From positions 1-64,000 of the forward strand of contig BGZK01001438.1 of the NCBI GenBank assembly GCA_005406025.1: a DNA stretch of 64,000 bases, read 5' to 3'. This DNA is from Eumeta japonica. Taxonomy: Eukaryota > Arthropoda > Insecta > Lepidoptera > Psychidae. The notes beneath the pieces were generated by a model. It was not told the origin of the DNA. It worked only from the letters and a program-made list of their open reading frames with translations, and ran no database searches. Below, piece by piece: positions 35,130 through 48,369 of this stretch. A program made the position numbers and the translations under genes. Within the stretch, counting starts at the first letter, position 1, and every line of letters starts with the position of its first letter.

Positions 35130-35178
35130 TAATTTAAAATATTAAGTGTGGTAATACCACACTTTATATTTTAAATTA
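35130..35178. repeat. Almost perfect 49-bp palindrome
   Basis: TAATTTAAAATATTAAGTGT then GGTA-A-TACC then ACACTTTATATTTTAAATTA: 24-base arms with one mismatch and a one-base centre. The tiny loop argues against a miRNA precursor and for a recent palindrome or DNA-binding site. Confidence 0.7.
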
Positions 35179-37804
35179 AAAAATATTTTTGGGAAAGATA
35201 AGGTCATGAAGTTGTACCTCACAGCTATATCAACTTCATGCCGCCTGCAGCGTCATCGCGCTCCTGTCGAGGTGTCAGTCAAATAATAAAAATTAACGAA
35301 AAAATAGTGAAATTTGGTAAGAAATATAAGATATTGAAAATGTTAATTCACACATCGTTCTATCAATATCTAAATAACTCATAAAATTATTGATAGAATA
35401 TGTATTCATATTTCGAGCTTACATAACAACATCTCACATTAATAATTTAGAAGAAAACACTGCGTCCATTTGAAAATGAGCCAGTCAAAAGCCGTGTTTA
35501 ACGTGATGAAAAACCGATGGATTGAGTGGATGTAGGTGGACTAGACCTTTAAACGGGTTGAAAGCACAGCCCGACATCGTTCTGTGAATTATTTCTCTCG
35601 CTGAACCGTGACGTTCGCAGTAAGCATTTTTACTTTCGAATCAAAGTGCGATTAGTGTCGTCGCCAAAATTATAGGTTTTGAAATTAACGCATTTGAAAT
35701 TGACCAACGGACTTCGAAAACTGAGAGCCATTTTCACGATGCTCGGTATAATTTTAGCAACTCATTAAATGTTGTTCAAGCGCTAACTCGCCTATTATTC
35801 ATACAAAAACATGAGTTTAAAGTCGATTAATATGTTTACAAGGTATAAGTTGCACATTGAAATCGACCCAAGACTAAAATTTATAGTTATTTTTTTTTTT
35901 TTTGAAGAAATGACTTTCCACTACTAGTACCGTTTCAAGTTTGAACAAAGATGGAACAAAAATTGGTATCGAATTCAAATATAAACTATATTATTTAAGG
36001 ACAGTGTAGCTTTCTATAACTGAAAAATGTTTTGAAAATCCATATCCTACCGTATAAGTATATCGTACACAAATAAGCGGACGAATTCTCAGAAAAATAT
36101 TAGTGGCCTGTTTTACGCAGATATAGAGTAGTTTTACATTAATTGAACAATTCTATGAATCAGTTCTGCAACTTAAATTAATACTTCAAGTACGAGTAAG
36201 AAATCAGATATAATTTTTTTTTTCAGAAACTGTGTCGTTTGCATGTAAAATATTACCAAATCGGATGGATGGTCTAGGCTCACGAAGAAAATGAACATAT
36301 TACACATTATATTTTATTTACATCCTAGCGAAGTACGTTTACAAACTAAATAATAAAATAAAAATAAACCGTCTTATTGACAAATAACAAAATAGCATTA
36401 CACTTGTTTACCTCGAAATGCGTGAGCGTATATGTTTATATTGTTTGCTCTTTTTTATGTTTAAGTATTTCGGTAGTGCAAAATATTTTTTTGTTTACAA
36501 TGAAGGGCGTGTATACAATTTTTTTTTGTTCTTTTACTTGCTTACATTCAAGAGATATTGTAGACCACTCGTTCACCGATTTGCATATGCATACCGAAAT
36601 TCGCGCATTATCAACTGAAAGTGGTTTAATTGATCACATTTAACTCGTTAAGGCACCGATCGCCACATTATTTCTGATAGTGGTTTTTGTATTACAAAAA
36701 ATTCAGTATACAGGTTTGTTTTCCTTAGGGTTCATTTTTCATTTTTTTCAATCCTCAAACTCCATTTCTAGTTTTCATAATTTTGTGATTAATGAATTAG
36801 GGAATGAAATAGGGAAGGATAGATTAGACGAGTCAGTTTAAAAAACTGGCCAGGATCATGTTGGGCCATGCTCATTATAGGGTTCCAAAGCCACTATAAC
36901 AAAGAAATGCACTGCAGATGAAAAAAATACGTTGTTACACTTTTTCCCCGTTTCCTGCACAGAATAGTTATAATCACCTTAGTCGCCTATAACTAGAAAA
37001 TCAAGTAGGTACGTCTACTATTACTATTAAACTAGTGTACACTAAAATGCATCAGCAAAAGAATGTACCTTCATGGCACTTATGTCCTTTTGTTGAGAAG
37101 CGTAGTTTTTCGGCAATAGCTCTAAAGCAGTATATTTAATCATATTACAAATAATTTTCGTTGAAAGTACTTACTAATCCGTAGATTCATTCTTTTTTAA
37201 TATTTTTTAGACTTACAATTTAGAAAATAAAGGGGGTGATACAATTTCTGCTACTTTCGGAGTGGTTATTTTCGAAATTATTCACGTCATCAAAAAATTT
37301 GCTCAAAAATCTTAAAGTGCTTTTAAAATAACTGTCGAAATATGTGCTGCACGTTAATTTCTGCTTACTTTGTAACAAAGAAATATTCAATACGTTGCAC
37401 CAACGCCGATTGTTTTGGGTAAACTCAAATGTTCGTAAGCGACGTCACGTGAGTAGTCCATCTAAAAAATTGTCGTTCATACATCATTCGTTCGAAAACT
37501 CCTGCGTACGTCACAATGGCTTTTTACAAATTTAACTCTTCCGCTTTTCCTCAAAAAGTTTTAATTTACATATATAGACAAAAATTATTATGTACACAAA
37601 TGTGTTAAAATTTACCAGACTATAACATACCGAAAAATTGTCATAGATAGCACTTTTGGAATAAAATAAGTAACAAAATCGCTTTTGAGTGGTTATTAGG
37701 GGGAGCGTCCGATACCATTAGTGAAGCTGGGCTAGAGGCTGTTTTCACCCCAGAATCTGGAAATCACATGCCCTGCCTTTGCCTGATTTCAGCACATTAT
37801 TGGA
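35179..37804. other. Gene-poor AT-rich stretch
   Basis: The frames at 36377-36643, 36418-36618 and 37344-37535 have no domain support. Nothing else recognised. Confidence 0.4.
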
Positions 37805-38104
37805 TTACATCTCTTCAAGTGGTTCTGGCACTTCGGTTGTGTCGCTCAATCTTCCAAACAAATTATGCATTTGAGGTTCAATTGAAAAGTTAATGACCAT
37901 TCTGGACCGGATTAGCAACGTGGCTCTGGTAAATTTCATGGTAAATTGCACCACATCTTCAATGATATTATCCGGCAGGCGCTGATCTCTGCTAACGTTC
38001 TGTGTATGGTTAAGCCTCCTGGACAATTTAAAATTCGTTCTCTTGTAAAGAGGGCGCTGACTAATTTGGTATGCATTCGTGGCGCAACGTTTGCAACGTC
38101 CCAT
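37805..38104 (-). other. Unrecognised 99-codon frame, possibly old coding
   Basis: A minus-strand frame with balanced composition (QISQRPLYKRTNFKLSRRLN, LPDNIIEDVVQFTMKFTRA). Upstream, in other frames, further protein-like runs occur (VPNLLAELLRQMAVDGSVTG at ~38350; GLNPLDSIDFIS at ~38260). Together they look like a frameshifted relic of ~600 bp, but I cannot assign a family. Confidence 0.3.
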
Positions 38105-38399
38105 TTAAAAACATCTCGAAAGTAGTAGCCTTCGGGACCGACTCTGTACCAAAAAAAATAAACACTTCAAATACAATATTCTGGAGAACACATTTCTTTT
38201 TATCTCGATCGCTATCGAAGCGATTGGCTCTCGAGACAATGAGATAAAATCTATCGAATCTAATGGATTTAAGCCAGAGACTCGTGGACAAAGAAGGCGT
38301 TCCTAGTTTTGGATTTTTCCTGTTACAGACCCATCTACAGCCATCTGACGTAGTAATTCTGCTAGTAGATTAGGGACTTTTAGACCAGAACAGACCTGG

Positions 38400-40044
38400 G
38401 GTGGTGTATTTGTATACATTTTAATCAATTTAATTATGTCTTGTAGCTAAGTTGTTTAGTATATAGTCTGATATGTGTAATACGTGATTTAAATATTACA
38501 TCTCAAAATATGTCTTTTTATATCTTAGTATTTGATTTCCTATACTTTTAAATACATTTTCTGTTGTAATCTGTTCAAATCTATACCAATTATACAGACA
38601 TTTTTTATACAATCTTGTCACTGTCAATATTTCTATTAAATAATTACAATTGTTTCTTTTACTTTGAACTATATGATTAATATACAATGACCTATGTAAA
38701 CATTTCCTTGTTATAGATTGTTGCTACAAAAATGAATAGGCTCTCGCATATAGGCTTAGCTTCAATACAAAATTTCTAAATTAAAAATTTACTGCTACTT
38801 AAAAGACAGCTACACTAAACACAATCATAGCAAGGATTTAACAGTTAGGCATCAGTCATGTAAATGTTTAAAATTATTCAAGCTTCCATCAAGTTCGCGA
38901 TGCAGAGCTGATAGTGTACTGATTAACATAACAAAAGACATAATCTGAGGCGGCGAGGTCGGCGCAGGCGCGGCCGTGGGCGCGCACCGTTAGCGCCAGC
39001 TGCACTCGCGGTGCGCGGACGACAAACGGGAAAAGCGATCTTTGTGAATCGTTTGACAACCACTACGACCAGAATCGGCATTCAATAACGTTTATCGGAA
39101 TTATTGTGTAAGATTTCAATTACCCTCTCGCTGAAGCATCATATTTCGAATTTCGCCCAGACCCTGCGCCCTGCGCGGCGGCTCAGAGCCGATTATGAAC
39201 TGTTAACGCTGACGTCATAATGTGACAACATCGTCCCAGACCGACGGCTTAACGTGCTATCCGACATATGGAGCGTGTGTTTTAATTCGACTTAAGTTCG
39301 TTGGTGATCGTAGAGGAGCCAGATCACGGTTGAGCTCGCGACTTCTGCTTCAAAATTAACCCTCTTAATCACTGAGTTACCACCATTCTTAATTATTATT
39401 TTTTTTTAAACCAATCTATCAATCTTTAACTTTTCCGGTTGCCACAGAATTAAACTATTGCTATTCCAATAAGTACGCGTTGATTTTAATTACTGTTTTA
39501 AACTTTAACTGTACTTACAATACGAGTATTACATGCAAATAAAATAACCATAATCGTATATTGATTATTTTTTTCGCAATTAGAAAGGTTATATAAGATT
39601 TTCTTAATTACAATGAAATTGTATTCAACTTTGTGACATTTAGGCGTCAAACAACTGATAAAAGTGTATTTGAATCTATACAGGCAAATTTTTATTTCTT
39701 CGACAATTGGGTAGGGTGATGATCCACCCAGAAAATAAGATATCTCTAGGTTTTCGCCGGCTGAACTAATTCTATTCTTCAGCCAAGTTTCATATGTAAA
39801 TAAATTATTCCGCAACGCGTGTTATGAATGTCTTCAACTAGAAAAATTAAGGGTCAAACGAACGTGCTCGCTTCAACTTCAATGTAAACAAAAAATCGTC
39901 GTGATCAACAAATTACGATAGGTACATCGATTAAATCGTCTTTCTTGATTTAATGTCTCATGTATCACTTTTCTTAAAAAAACAAAAAAGCAAAAATATG
40001 TTTCCAATTATATATCTAAACACACGTTTACCCGACTGCCCCAA
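38400..40044. other. Gene-poor stretch
   Basis: Only the CpG patch at 38.9-39.1 kb stands out. The 105-codon minus frame at 39498-39815 has no recognised domain. Confidence 0.4.
38940..39060. promoter_or_regulatory. CpG-rich patch
   Basis: GAGGCGGCGAGGTCGGCGCA and GGCGCGGCCGTGGGCGCGCA, no ORF. Isolated in AT-rich DNA. Confidence 0.2.
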
Positions 40045-40190
40045 AAGGAGGTTATTGTTTTTCAAGTGTATATGTGTATGTATGTTTATTTGTTTGATAC
40101 ACTCTGTGACCTAAACAGCTACACCTCCTTTACGGACTAACGTCATGTTTTTATGAATTTTAAATTATAAAGTGTGTTTAGATTCGTCTC
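40045..40190 (+). repeat. Dispersed lepidopteran repeat fragment
   Basis: CCAAAAGGAGGTTATTG, TTTTTCAAGTGTATATG, TGTATGTATGTTTATTTG and ACCTCCTTTACGGACTAACG follow the order of a common moth repeat with an AGGAGG-TTAT start and a TATGTATGT tract. AGGAGGT near the left and ACCTCCT near the right form a short inverted pair. Confidence 0.45.
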
Positions 40191-40680
40191 AATTGCGGGA
40201 GTGGTATTGGCTATAAATATTTAAATAATACTCTTACGAATAAGAAAATAAAGAGGAAATAAAAAAAAAATTAAATATCAGATGAAAGCTAGTAACTAGT
40301 TTAATTCATATATGTATATATTATAAAACTTTTATTCTATAATTTTAATACAAACGAGTAAAAATACATTTAAGTAAGTCGCGGCCATTCTCAACACTAT
40401 TGCACTGGCTTGAATCACCAGAAGGGCTACAACGTAATATCAATGTGGTTAACAATGTCTAGTGAAGGGTGCTGTGGGTTTTATCTAAATGATGGAGTGA
40501 CCTACTCTTAACAGGGACCGAATGAAAACAGGAAGGCTACCGCAAGCAGTACTTGTGGAGTTTGATTACCCCATATTTAAAGGTAATAAACCATGAGTAG
40601 GCGTGCGGAATGAGCCTTGCACAATCGACTCTGATGAACTTCGAGAACAGGGAAGATTTTAACGAAGAATGTAGGAATTC

Positions 40681-40722
40681 ATACTTTGTTGAGTTGCAAC
40701 CAGTTACAACCCAACAAAGTAT
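40681..40722. repeat. Inverted repeat, 42 bp
   Basis: ATACTTTGTTG and CAACAAAGTAT are exact complements, with GTTG/CAAC pairing again inside. A second small palindrome (GGATAGTT/AACTATCC) follows at ~40733. Confidence 0.55.
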
Positions 40723-41086
40723 TAAAAGTTCAGGATAGTTACAGAACTATCCACGACATACAGAGTGCCTCACTCGATCGCGCCGATGCGTAACTCGGCT
40801 CGCATACCTTCATAGTGTCAAGCTTACGTAGCACTTACTTGAATAAAAACGTTGACTGGCTTATCTATAAGTTCTTTTGCTCCCAAAAATCCTCAAGGTC
40901 ATTTGGATTTTGACTATACAGACCGATATGTTGAAGCAACTCAAACCTGATTGAACACAGCATTCCGGAAACTAAATCTTATTACATCCATTCCCTCTTT
41001 TTAAAGCCTCTATCTTCTTAATTTTTCTTTTCTTATTTCTTAATTATTAATACTCATAAAGTATTGTTGACAAAAACGATCATTGT

Positions 41087-41118
41087 AATAAGATATTACG
41101 AGTCTGTAATATCTTATT
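41087..41118. repeat. Inverted repeat, 32 bp
   Basis: AATAAGATATTAC and GTAATATCTTATT are exact 13-base complements around GAGTCT. Confidence 0.55.
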
Positions 41119-41544
41119 TAAGTTGTATTTACATTATACTACGTTTTATTATTATCTTTTACCCAAACAGAATTGCATAAATTATAGAGCGTGTTCTTCT
41201 CTTTTTAGTTGTGTAGTCGGGTTTTTTGTTTTCGTAAAATTTTGAAGTTGAATATTTCTACAATTGAGTCTTTTTATTTTACTAATGAGTTTCTTTGTAT
41301 TGAACAGTTTATTATTGGCAAAGAATTTTTGTCTTTACGCGGAAAGGAAATTGAAATTTATTGATGAATTCAAGACACTGATTTTGTGAAGTTTTCGTTA
41401 CAATTATAATCTAAATTTTCTAAGAAACCTTTTACTTTACTTTTTGCACTTAAGCTCTGAGAATGGGTGGATATTCATTTTTTTCAATTTCATTTTTTCA
41501 GTAGGGATCCACGAAAATATAAGTACAAAGTGCAAGAGGATAGT

Positions 41545-41571
41545 TTCCAGGAGGAAGTTTTCCTCCTGGAA
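41545..41571. repeat. Short perfect palindrome
   Basis: TTCCAGGAGGAA-GTT-TTCCTCCTGGAA: 12-base exact arms, 3-base centre. No gene nearby. Confidence 0.6.
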
Positions 41572-42349
41572 CCGGTAATTGAGATGACGAAGGTTATATT
41601 CTAATTATTCAAAATACACAATTACCTCCCCATCAGCACTTTACTAATAAAACACACGTCAGTAAAATACTTGAAATCCAGAAATATCATCAATTTCAAG
41701 ATTGCTCCTTGAGCTCGTTTTATTTTTATTAGGTGTGTTCTTTCAAGGTCCTCTCTAGAACGTAATTAGTGCAATAACAAAATACAGACTGACAGTAACA
41801 CTGAACGTTGTATCAAACTATTTAACATCATTCAAGACGCGATTCAAATAAACATTTTATTCCATGATCTACAGAAAAGTGCTCAAATCACTAGCTTTTA
41901 AGTTGCTGAATAAAATTCTCCTACTGCTCGACAGGCGATAATTATTTTTCCTTACTCGATTACTAAGCCTATCGGTTGCCAGTTACCACCAATCCACTCG
42001 CCTTGAAGGCGACTTACAAAGTAGACACGATATTTACCTCAGAAAGCGTTCGTTCCCCCGTCGCCAGTTCAGGCGCAGATGTAATCAACGCAATCCTATT
42101 TTATTGGGTGAATCAAAGAGCCATGTCGATTGCGTTTTCAAAACTAAAGTTCTTAGAAAATTTTTAAAAGACTATTTCTGTTTAGTAAAGTTAACTGTTT
42201 ATAGAGTCTCATCATTTTAACGTACCCGTGCGTTTGGCCATACATGATATTTTTAAAAAATATTTTGGTTTTTCATTTTTAAATTATGTGTTAAGTTATT
42301 TTTTTAATTCTCCAAATGGCCAATTTGTGTATTAAAAAACAACTAAAAA

Positions 42350-42802
42350 ATTTGGTTGCCTGTAAAGTCGGTATACGGGCGAAAGTTTTACGTGACAACG
42401 ACTTTGAATGGTAAAATCATTTTAATGTGAATATTCATTCATAGTAGGAAGAAGGATGAAATAATAGTAACAATTTAAAACATTTATTTATACAAAGAAT
42501 TATATTTAAAACATTAATTTATACAAAGAATCTCGCACTGAATTTCATATTAACAAAATTTTATTTTTACCTTACACAACATACGTATTTATATACAAAT
42601 ATACATACAATAACTTGCAATACATTTGCAAGCTATGCACTAATTAGGCTGCGCGCGGCAGACCGATCATAGTTGAGTGGGAGAGAGACGCAGCATTCGG
42701 CGGGCCTTCTCGTCGGTGACTCATCGTTACGTTACCGAGCGTTACACCTTTTCATAAGTGACTCCCAGCCGCAACCTAATTTAAGACGTTGTCACGTCAA
42801 AA
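42350..42802 (+). mobile_element. ~460-bp non-autonomous repeat, copy 5
   Basis: Same element. Small losses cluster in the central GC-rich part: the CTCTAGTG segment is replaced by AGG, GCAAGG is reduced to GCAG, and one CT pair is missing from the CTCTCTC tract. The rest is nearly identical to the other copies. Confidence 0.85.
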
Positions 42803-44065
42803 TCCTCCTCTTAAATGTTAGAAAACAAATATCAAGATAGGTTGAAAAAAATTTTTACAGCTTGTACAAGGCATATGCATAAAAAGGCTCGTAAAATTGT
42901 AAGTTTAGAAGCCTTCACAGTTTTCAAAACCATCGTCGGCATGTTCCAACGACTTAAGTCTCATTAGAATAAGTGATAAGATATTTTGAGGATTCTCCTC
43001 AAAAGGAACAATGGATTATTTGTCCGTTTTCTGTATTCCCGAGAAACGGTTCTACCAAGAATCAATTGCTCGGGAATGGGTGAAAGTATCAAATTAAAGT
43101 ATTAAGAATACTAAGATTGATTTAACTTTACAGTTTAAAAAAAACATGTTTCTAAGTCAATGTAATCATAAAATAAGGTCATTTTAACACTCGAGTATAC
43201 ATCAAACCTAAAGGGCACTTTCTGTTGACTTAGATTCGTGAAATTTGCTATAAAGGAAGGTTTCATAAGCACAAGTACAAAAAATTCGAAAAATGTTAAT
43301 TTGTAATTATGAATTTAAAAAATGTGAGTTCGTTTCCAGGCCAATGCCTGGCTAGGACCGGTACTAAAGTCAAGAAAAAATCGTCGAGACTTTTAGGGTA
43401 TGAAATATCTACATACACAATTGAGTTTGTACGAAATCCTCAGGGTGCGGGTCCTATTCGCACTTGTCCAGTCTTTTAGAAATGGATTTAAAAAACATAA
43501 TTTTTTCTTGGCATCCGATAAGCCATCAAGAAATCTATAATGCGATTATTTGTTGGTTAACAAAAATAAAAGATGCAAAAGAAATTGCGGCAACATTACC
43601 TATTGCAATTAATCATATGGACCGGTAAGAAGTTGCGATCAGATCACAATCCGGGGTATTACGATGAATTGAAATGAAATATATGATTAATTGAAAATTA
43701 AGAATAATTATTTATTCAAAACGAGTGCTTATGAAATATTTTTTTCTCTACTATATTAAATTATTTATTACACTAAACTTGTTACAATAATAAATTTTGT
43801 CACCTTTCTTGCCATTTACATATTATTATTAAAATTTACGAATACGGTGGTCACGTTTTTATTTATTTTTGGGTTCTATACAAAGTTTCTGTACACCAAA
43901 AATGAAAAAGTAATCGTTATAAAAACACACACGTGTCTGTTTGTTTGTCGTAGCCAGTTTTTTTATTCAAAGTGTGACATAGGTATTGTAAGCTTTAACT
44001 ATATAAAGATATATGAAATTAAATTTTGTAGGCAGAGGATAACGAAAAATTTCTTTTTTAAATAT
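42803..44065. other. Non-coding stretch between repeats
   Basis: GC-richer words at 43330-43470 (CAGGCCAATGCCTGGC palindrome) may be part of an unrecognised repeat. The 104-codon frame at 43847-44161 runs into the repeat at 44066 and is rejected as a gene. Confidence 0.4.
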
Positions 44066-44601
44066 CTTTTTAGGGTTCCTTTTGTCCTAATAAAAATGAA
44101 CTCTTATAGGATCACCGTGTGCCTGTCTATCAGTATGCCACGGCCAATTTCATTCGAATGATCTCGACCGATTAAATCGAAAAGTTTGTACACACATGGA
44201 TTTTTATGATCTAAACACGGACATGTAACGTAGAAAAAAGACCAAGTACGATTGCGACTCGAACGTTAAGGCTTCGTGCCACTGTATAATATTTAACAGT
44301 ACATGTATATTTTTTAATAGTCAGTAAAAAAAACCAAAATTAAGATGTAACAAAAAACGCCGAAAAAATTATGTATCTTGTATAGGGACCCCCTTTAATA
44401 TGTCAATTAATTTTATTTTTATTATTTATTGTTATATCGCCCATAGTAATAATACAAGCTTTGTGAAAATTTCAAGTCTCTACCTATGACGGTTCAAAAT
44501 ATACAGCAGTATGACAAACGGACCGACAGATGGTCGGGTGGACCGCGGAGTCTTAGTTAAAGGCTCCCGTTAGCTGCTTTTGAGTACAGAACCCTAACAA
44601 A
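44066..44601 (+). repeat. Dispersed lepidopteran repeat with AGGGTTCC / GAACCCT ends
   Basis: Starts TTTAGGGTTCCTTTTG, continues with ATAGGATCACCGTGTGCCTG (the 'cgtgtgtctgtctgtctg' region of this repeat class) and ends GTACAGAACCCTAAC at ~44600, making short terminal inverted repeats. The interior has no ORF. The type is common in moth genomes, where it is often taken as a non-autonomous transposon. Confidence 0.6.
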
Positions 44602-44982
44602 TAAATTTTGAATACGGGGATCATTTATGTGGATCAAATTATAAAGTTAAAAAAATGTTTTGCAAACTGTCCCGTATTACACATTAAATGAAAGCGGTTG
44701 TTATGGAGGTCTCAGATATATCATTTATGTTCATTTCAAAATTAATAGTTTATGTTATTTTAGAAAATAGATATAATTATCCATTTTCCTACTTTTCTTA
44801 GAAAATACTGGGTCTAAAGTTTTGAAAAAAAAAGCACATTTTTTTATAAAATACATTACAGAAAAACATGTAAGTTGTCTTTGATCTTAAAACACCATTG
44901 TAAATCTCTCACTGTCGTGCGTATGAACTTACGTTTGCTGCTGTTTTAGTCATCACTAACAAACTTAAACCAGATTTAAAAA

Positions 44983-45417
44983 ATTGGTTGCCTGTAAAGT
45001 CGGTATACGGGCGAAAGTTTTACGTGACAACGACTTTGAATGGTAAAATCATTTTAATGTGAATATTCATTCGTATAGTAGGAAGAAGGATGAAATAATA
45101 GTAACAATTTAAAACATTTATTTATACAAAGAATTATATTTAAAACATTAATTTATACAAAGAATCTCGCACTGAATTTCATATTAACAAAATTTTATTT
45201 TACCTTTACATACATACGTATTTATATAAATATACATACAATAACTTGCAATACATTTGCAAGTATGCTAATTCTCTAGCTGCGCAACCGATCATAGTTG
45301 AGTGGAGAGACGCAAGGCATTCTCTCTCGTTCGGTGACTCATCGTAACGTTACCGAGCGTTACACTTTCATAAGTGACTCCAGCCGCAACCTAATTTAAG
45401 ACGTTGTCACGTCAAAA
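44983..45417 (+). mobile_element. ~460-bp non-autonomous repeat, copy 6 (shortest)
   Basis: Same element, ~435 bp. It carries many short deletions, almost all between element positions ~270 and ~390, the hairpin-prone GC-rich part. The two ends are perfectly kept. Confidence 0.85.
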
Positions 45418-46399
45418 CATTATATGTAGTATTATACATGGTAGACATACACCGTACAGAACCGTCTCCACGCGGCTTCAACTCGTACTAATCCGGTTTT
45501 TTTTTCATGTTGTTTATATTGTATATTATAAAGCGTAAGGCTTAAAAAATGGTTTCGTTATTTAAATCAGCATATACAGATAAATATTTGCCAGCTCAAG
45601 AATTTGTAATAAAAAAAAAATTGTGATTGTTAATTCTAAAAAGAATTTTGATACGTGAACGCGTAGCGACATAATAATGATAAAATACCTATGTTATTTA
45701 GCAGTCACAAAGCAGATTTGCGTTGATCATCTGTCAGAAGAGAAAGGGATCGGAGACGCGCAAAATATATACTGAGTACGGGTTGGACTAGGCACGAGTG
45801 CGCAGGAGTTTTATTTTGAGTCTTGACCGTCTCAGGTAAACTAGCACACACGTACCGACGATATAATACTTAAAGAGCAAATCTCCAGGCAAAACAAAGA
45901 GATGTGTTAATTTGCGTTGCTCTAACTTATAGCACTAATACAAGTTGAAAAATTCATAATAATAACATAAATATTGCTCATTCTTTATTAATTTTAAATT
46001 GCAACCACTCTTGAAAGTTTTCTGTGCACGTGACACTAAAAATCAACGAAAAACAAACAGATTTGCCCGGTGAATTCACAAACAAAAACACTAAAGATAG
46101 TAAAAGTTGGTCACGAGCTCCCGCGGCTCCCGGTAGCTCACCGCACTTCGTATTCACCGCCCGCTACGACTCACTGCCGGAGCTGATTCTGCACCACTGT
46201 CCCTAATTCGGTTTACGTCTTATTCGCTACTGCCGTAAAGTTCAGAATTGTTTTCCACCTACTATTCGGCAACCGTACGAATGTCGATGCACGAATATCA
46301 AGTTAGAAGTCGTCGATTTTTTCGGTATTTGCGAATCCTGTAATACTTCAAACTAAAGTGAGCCCACGTATATTTTAACTTAAAGTAGATTTTCGAATG
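45418..46399. other. Non-coding stretch
   Basis: ATATATACTGAGTACGGG at ~45768 with a donor-like CAG/GTAAAC at ~45835 could be a TATA-box first exon, but nothing else supports it. Confidence 0.3.
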
Positions 46400-46700
46400 T
46401 CTCTCAAACGGACAAAACGGCCCGCAGCCGGATGATATTCGGGTATGTGTGTCACGGAAGTGGCGCGGGTCGCGGCGGGCCGGGCGGGGGGGCGCCGCCG
46501 CCGCCGCGCTCGCCTACATCGCGCTTTTGCCGACTCAGCGCCTTTGATTGGAAACTATTTCACGTATTATACGATTTCGGTGAAAGTGCGAACGTTTTCC
46601 TCACGGGTGATTCGTCTCAATGAAGTCGTCTGACGTTTCCGCGCGGGCGAAGAGCTGCGGAGCGGCGCCCGCGGTGTGCGAATGGACATGATTCTCATGA
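46400..46700. promoter_or_regulatory. CpG-rich island, candidate promoter
   Basis: GGGCCGGGCGGGGGGGCGCC, then a CCAAT-box complement (GATTGG) at ~46547 and GCGGAGCGGCGCCCGCGGTG. Two overlapping short frames (46432-46623 and 46445-46633) are both composition-driven. Confidence 0.3.
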
Positions 46701-47369
46701 AACTGAGTTGGTTATAAATAATGAACATGAGACTTGCGAAGTTCCGTTGGTAACTGTGTACCGTGTTAGAACTCTGTGCCTAAATTATTCTAAAAATTTA
46801 TTGAGTTATTGCCTAGGTCAATCGTTCCTGAACTATATGAAAAGTGCGTGTCACTTTATATTATTAAAGCTTAACTTGATGAGATAAATCGTTTAGGCAA
46901 CACTAACCATCCCCAATATAAATTAAATTTCTTCTTTCTTTATGATTCCATTTTATTTCTCTTTTGATTCTTATACCAATCTTTATATCAATTCTAGTTT
47001 ATATTATTTTACCTTTCTTTTGTTATATATGTCGGTGCGAGAGTGCAGCGGTGTTCTGTGTATTCTGATCTCACTCCCGTTTTCAGTTTTCGTTTTGAAA
47101 TCTGAATACCGCGATTTTATTCTACTTGAGTTTTAATTAAAACATTATTCTATCAATTATTTATTTTAAAAAGCATTACACGAAGTTTCAAGGTAATAAG
47201 AACTTCACATTTTCCCATAAAAAACTATTATTTCTCATTTTACATCCTTGAAGATTAATTTCCTGAAAACGATATTAGAGATACTTAGTTTTTTAAACTA
47301 TTAATCTAAATTAAACCCTTCTAATTTTAATTTTTTTCGTGAAAACTGTACTATTTATTGATCCACGTG

Positions 47370-47445
47370 TCTTGCCAAATTTGATCCAAGTCCGTTTAGC
47401 CGTTTACACGTGATCGAGTAACAAATATACAAATATAAATATGTT
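47370..47445 (+). repeat. LINE/SINE-like 3' tail fragment
   Basis: GCCAAATTTGATCCAAGTCC, GTTTAGCCGTTTACACGTGA and TCGAGTAACAAATATACAAA match the 'ccgtctagccgttttcgcgtgatcgagtaacaaacatac' tail common in Lepidoptera. Confidence 0.5.
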
Positions 47446-48369
47446 CACACTGCTCAGATTAGCTCGTTACGCTTTTGATAATTGCATACATAACACCTAA
47501 ACAGTACTTTAAAGTATAGAAAAAGTTCGGGGGGTTTAGTTGTGTCGTGGAAACGACCATATATTTTACGGGAATTGGTGTACGTAACGGATAATAATTT
47601 AATTGAGCGAATTATATGCATAATTATTTTTGAATATTAAAAAGTTCTTCGGGTTTCGTGTAGTTATAAACGTTGTAGTGAAACGTGCACTAGCTGCTAC
47701 TAAATGTCTCTTAAATAATCGGTATTCGTACGTAATCGATGTCTATACAGTCCAGTGTTGATATAGTAGCGATTACGTCATCCACTTGCATAGCCTCGGT
47801 CGCCCAGCCGCAGGTGTACTGGCGCCGTCGTTGATCACCTCGGACGCCTTCACTCTCTTACGTCCCCGGCAGTCATGTAGTGTCTTATGGGTATCCCTGA
47901 ATTGTTCTTGAGATGTCCTTTCCAGTCATATACGATCTCTATAATTTTTATAAGCTTTGATTCGGTTTTTTGACAACTGTAGGCCGATATTGCATTCTTT
48001 GCTACATTTTTTTAATTCAACTCTGTACATATATTTTATAACTTTTTTATCATTAATATTTTATATACGCAATCGATAGATATTGACGAGGGCTGACAAC
48101 TGAAACTCAAACGAAGGTTGTAGCTTCTCCCAGTCAAAATTTATACTGTAAATAAATTTTGTCACACGGCGAAATAATATCAAGATATCTCTTTCCTCTC
48201 CGCTGCGCGCGATTCTTCATTAAACGTAATGAACTCTTAGATCCTTTAGCAATTGAGTGGTGTAATTAAGAAGAAAGAAGGAAGAAAGAAAGTTTAAAGA
48301 CGTATTCACGTCAATATAAAGAATTATTAGAAGATATATAAAAAATATTTCATGGACTGTCAACACTTC

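Noticed and set aside
45766..45840. TATA-like word followed by a donor-like CAG/GTAAAC
   Set aside because: Such pairs are common by chance in this sequence and no downstream exon supports it.
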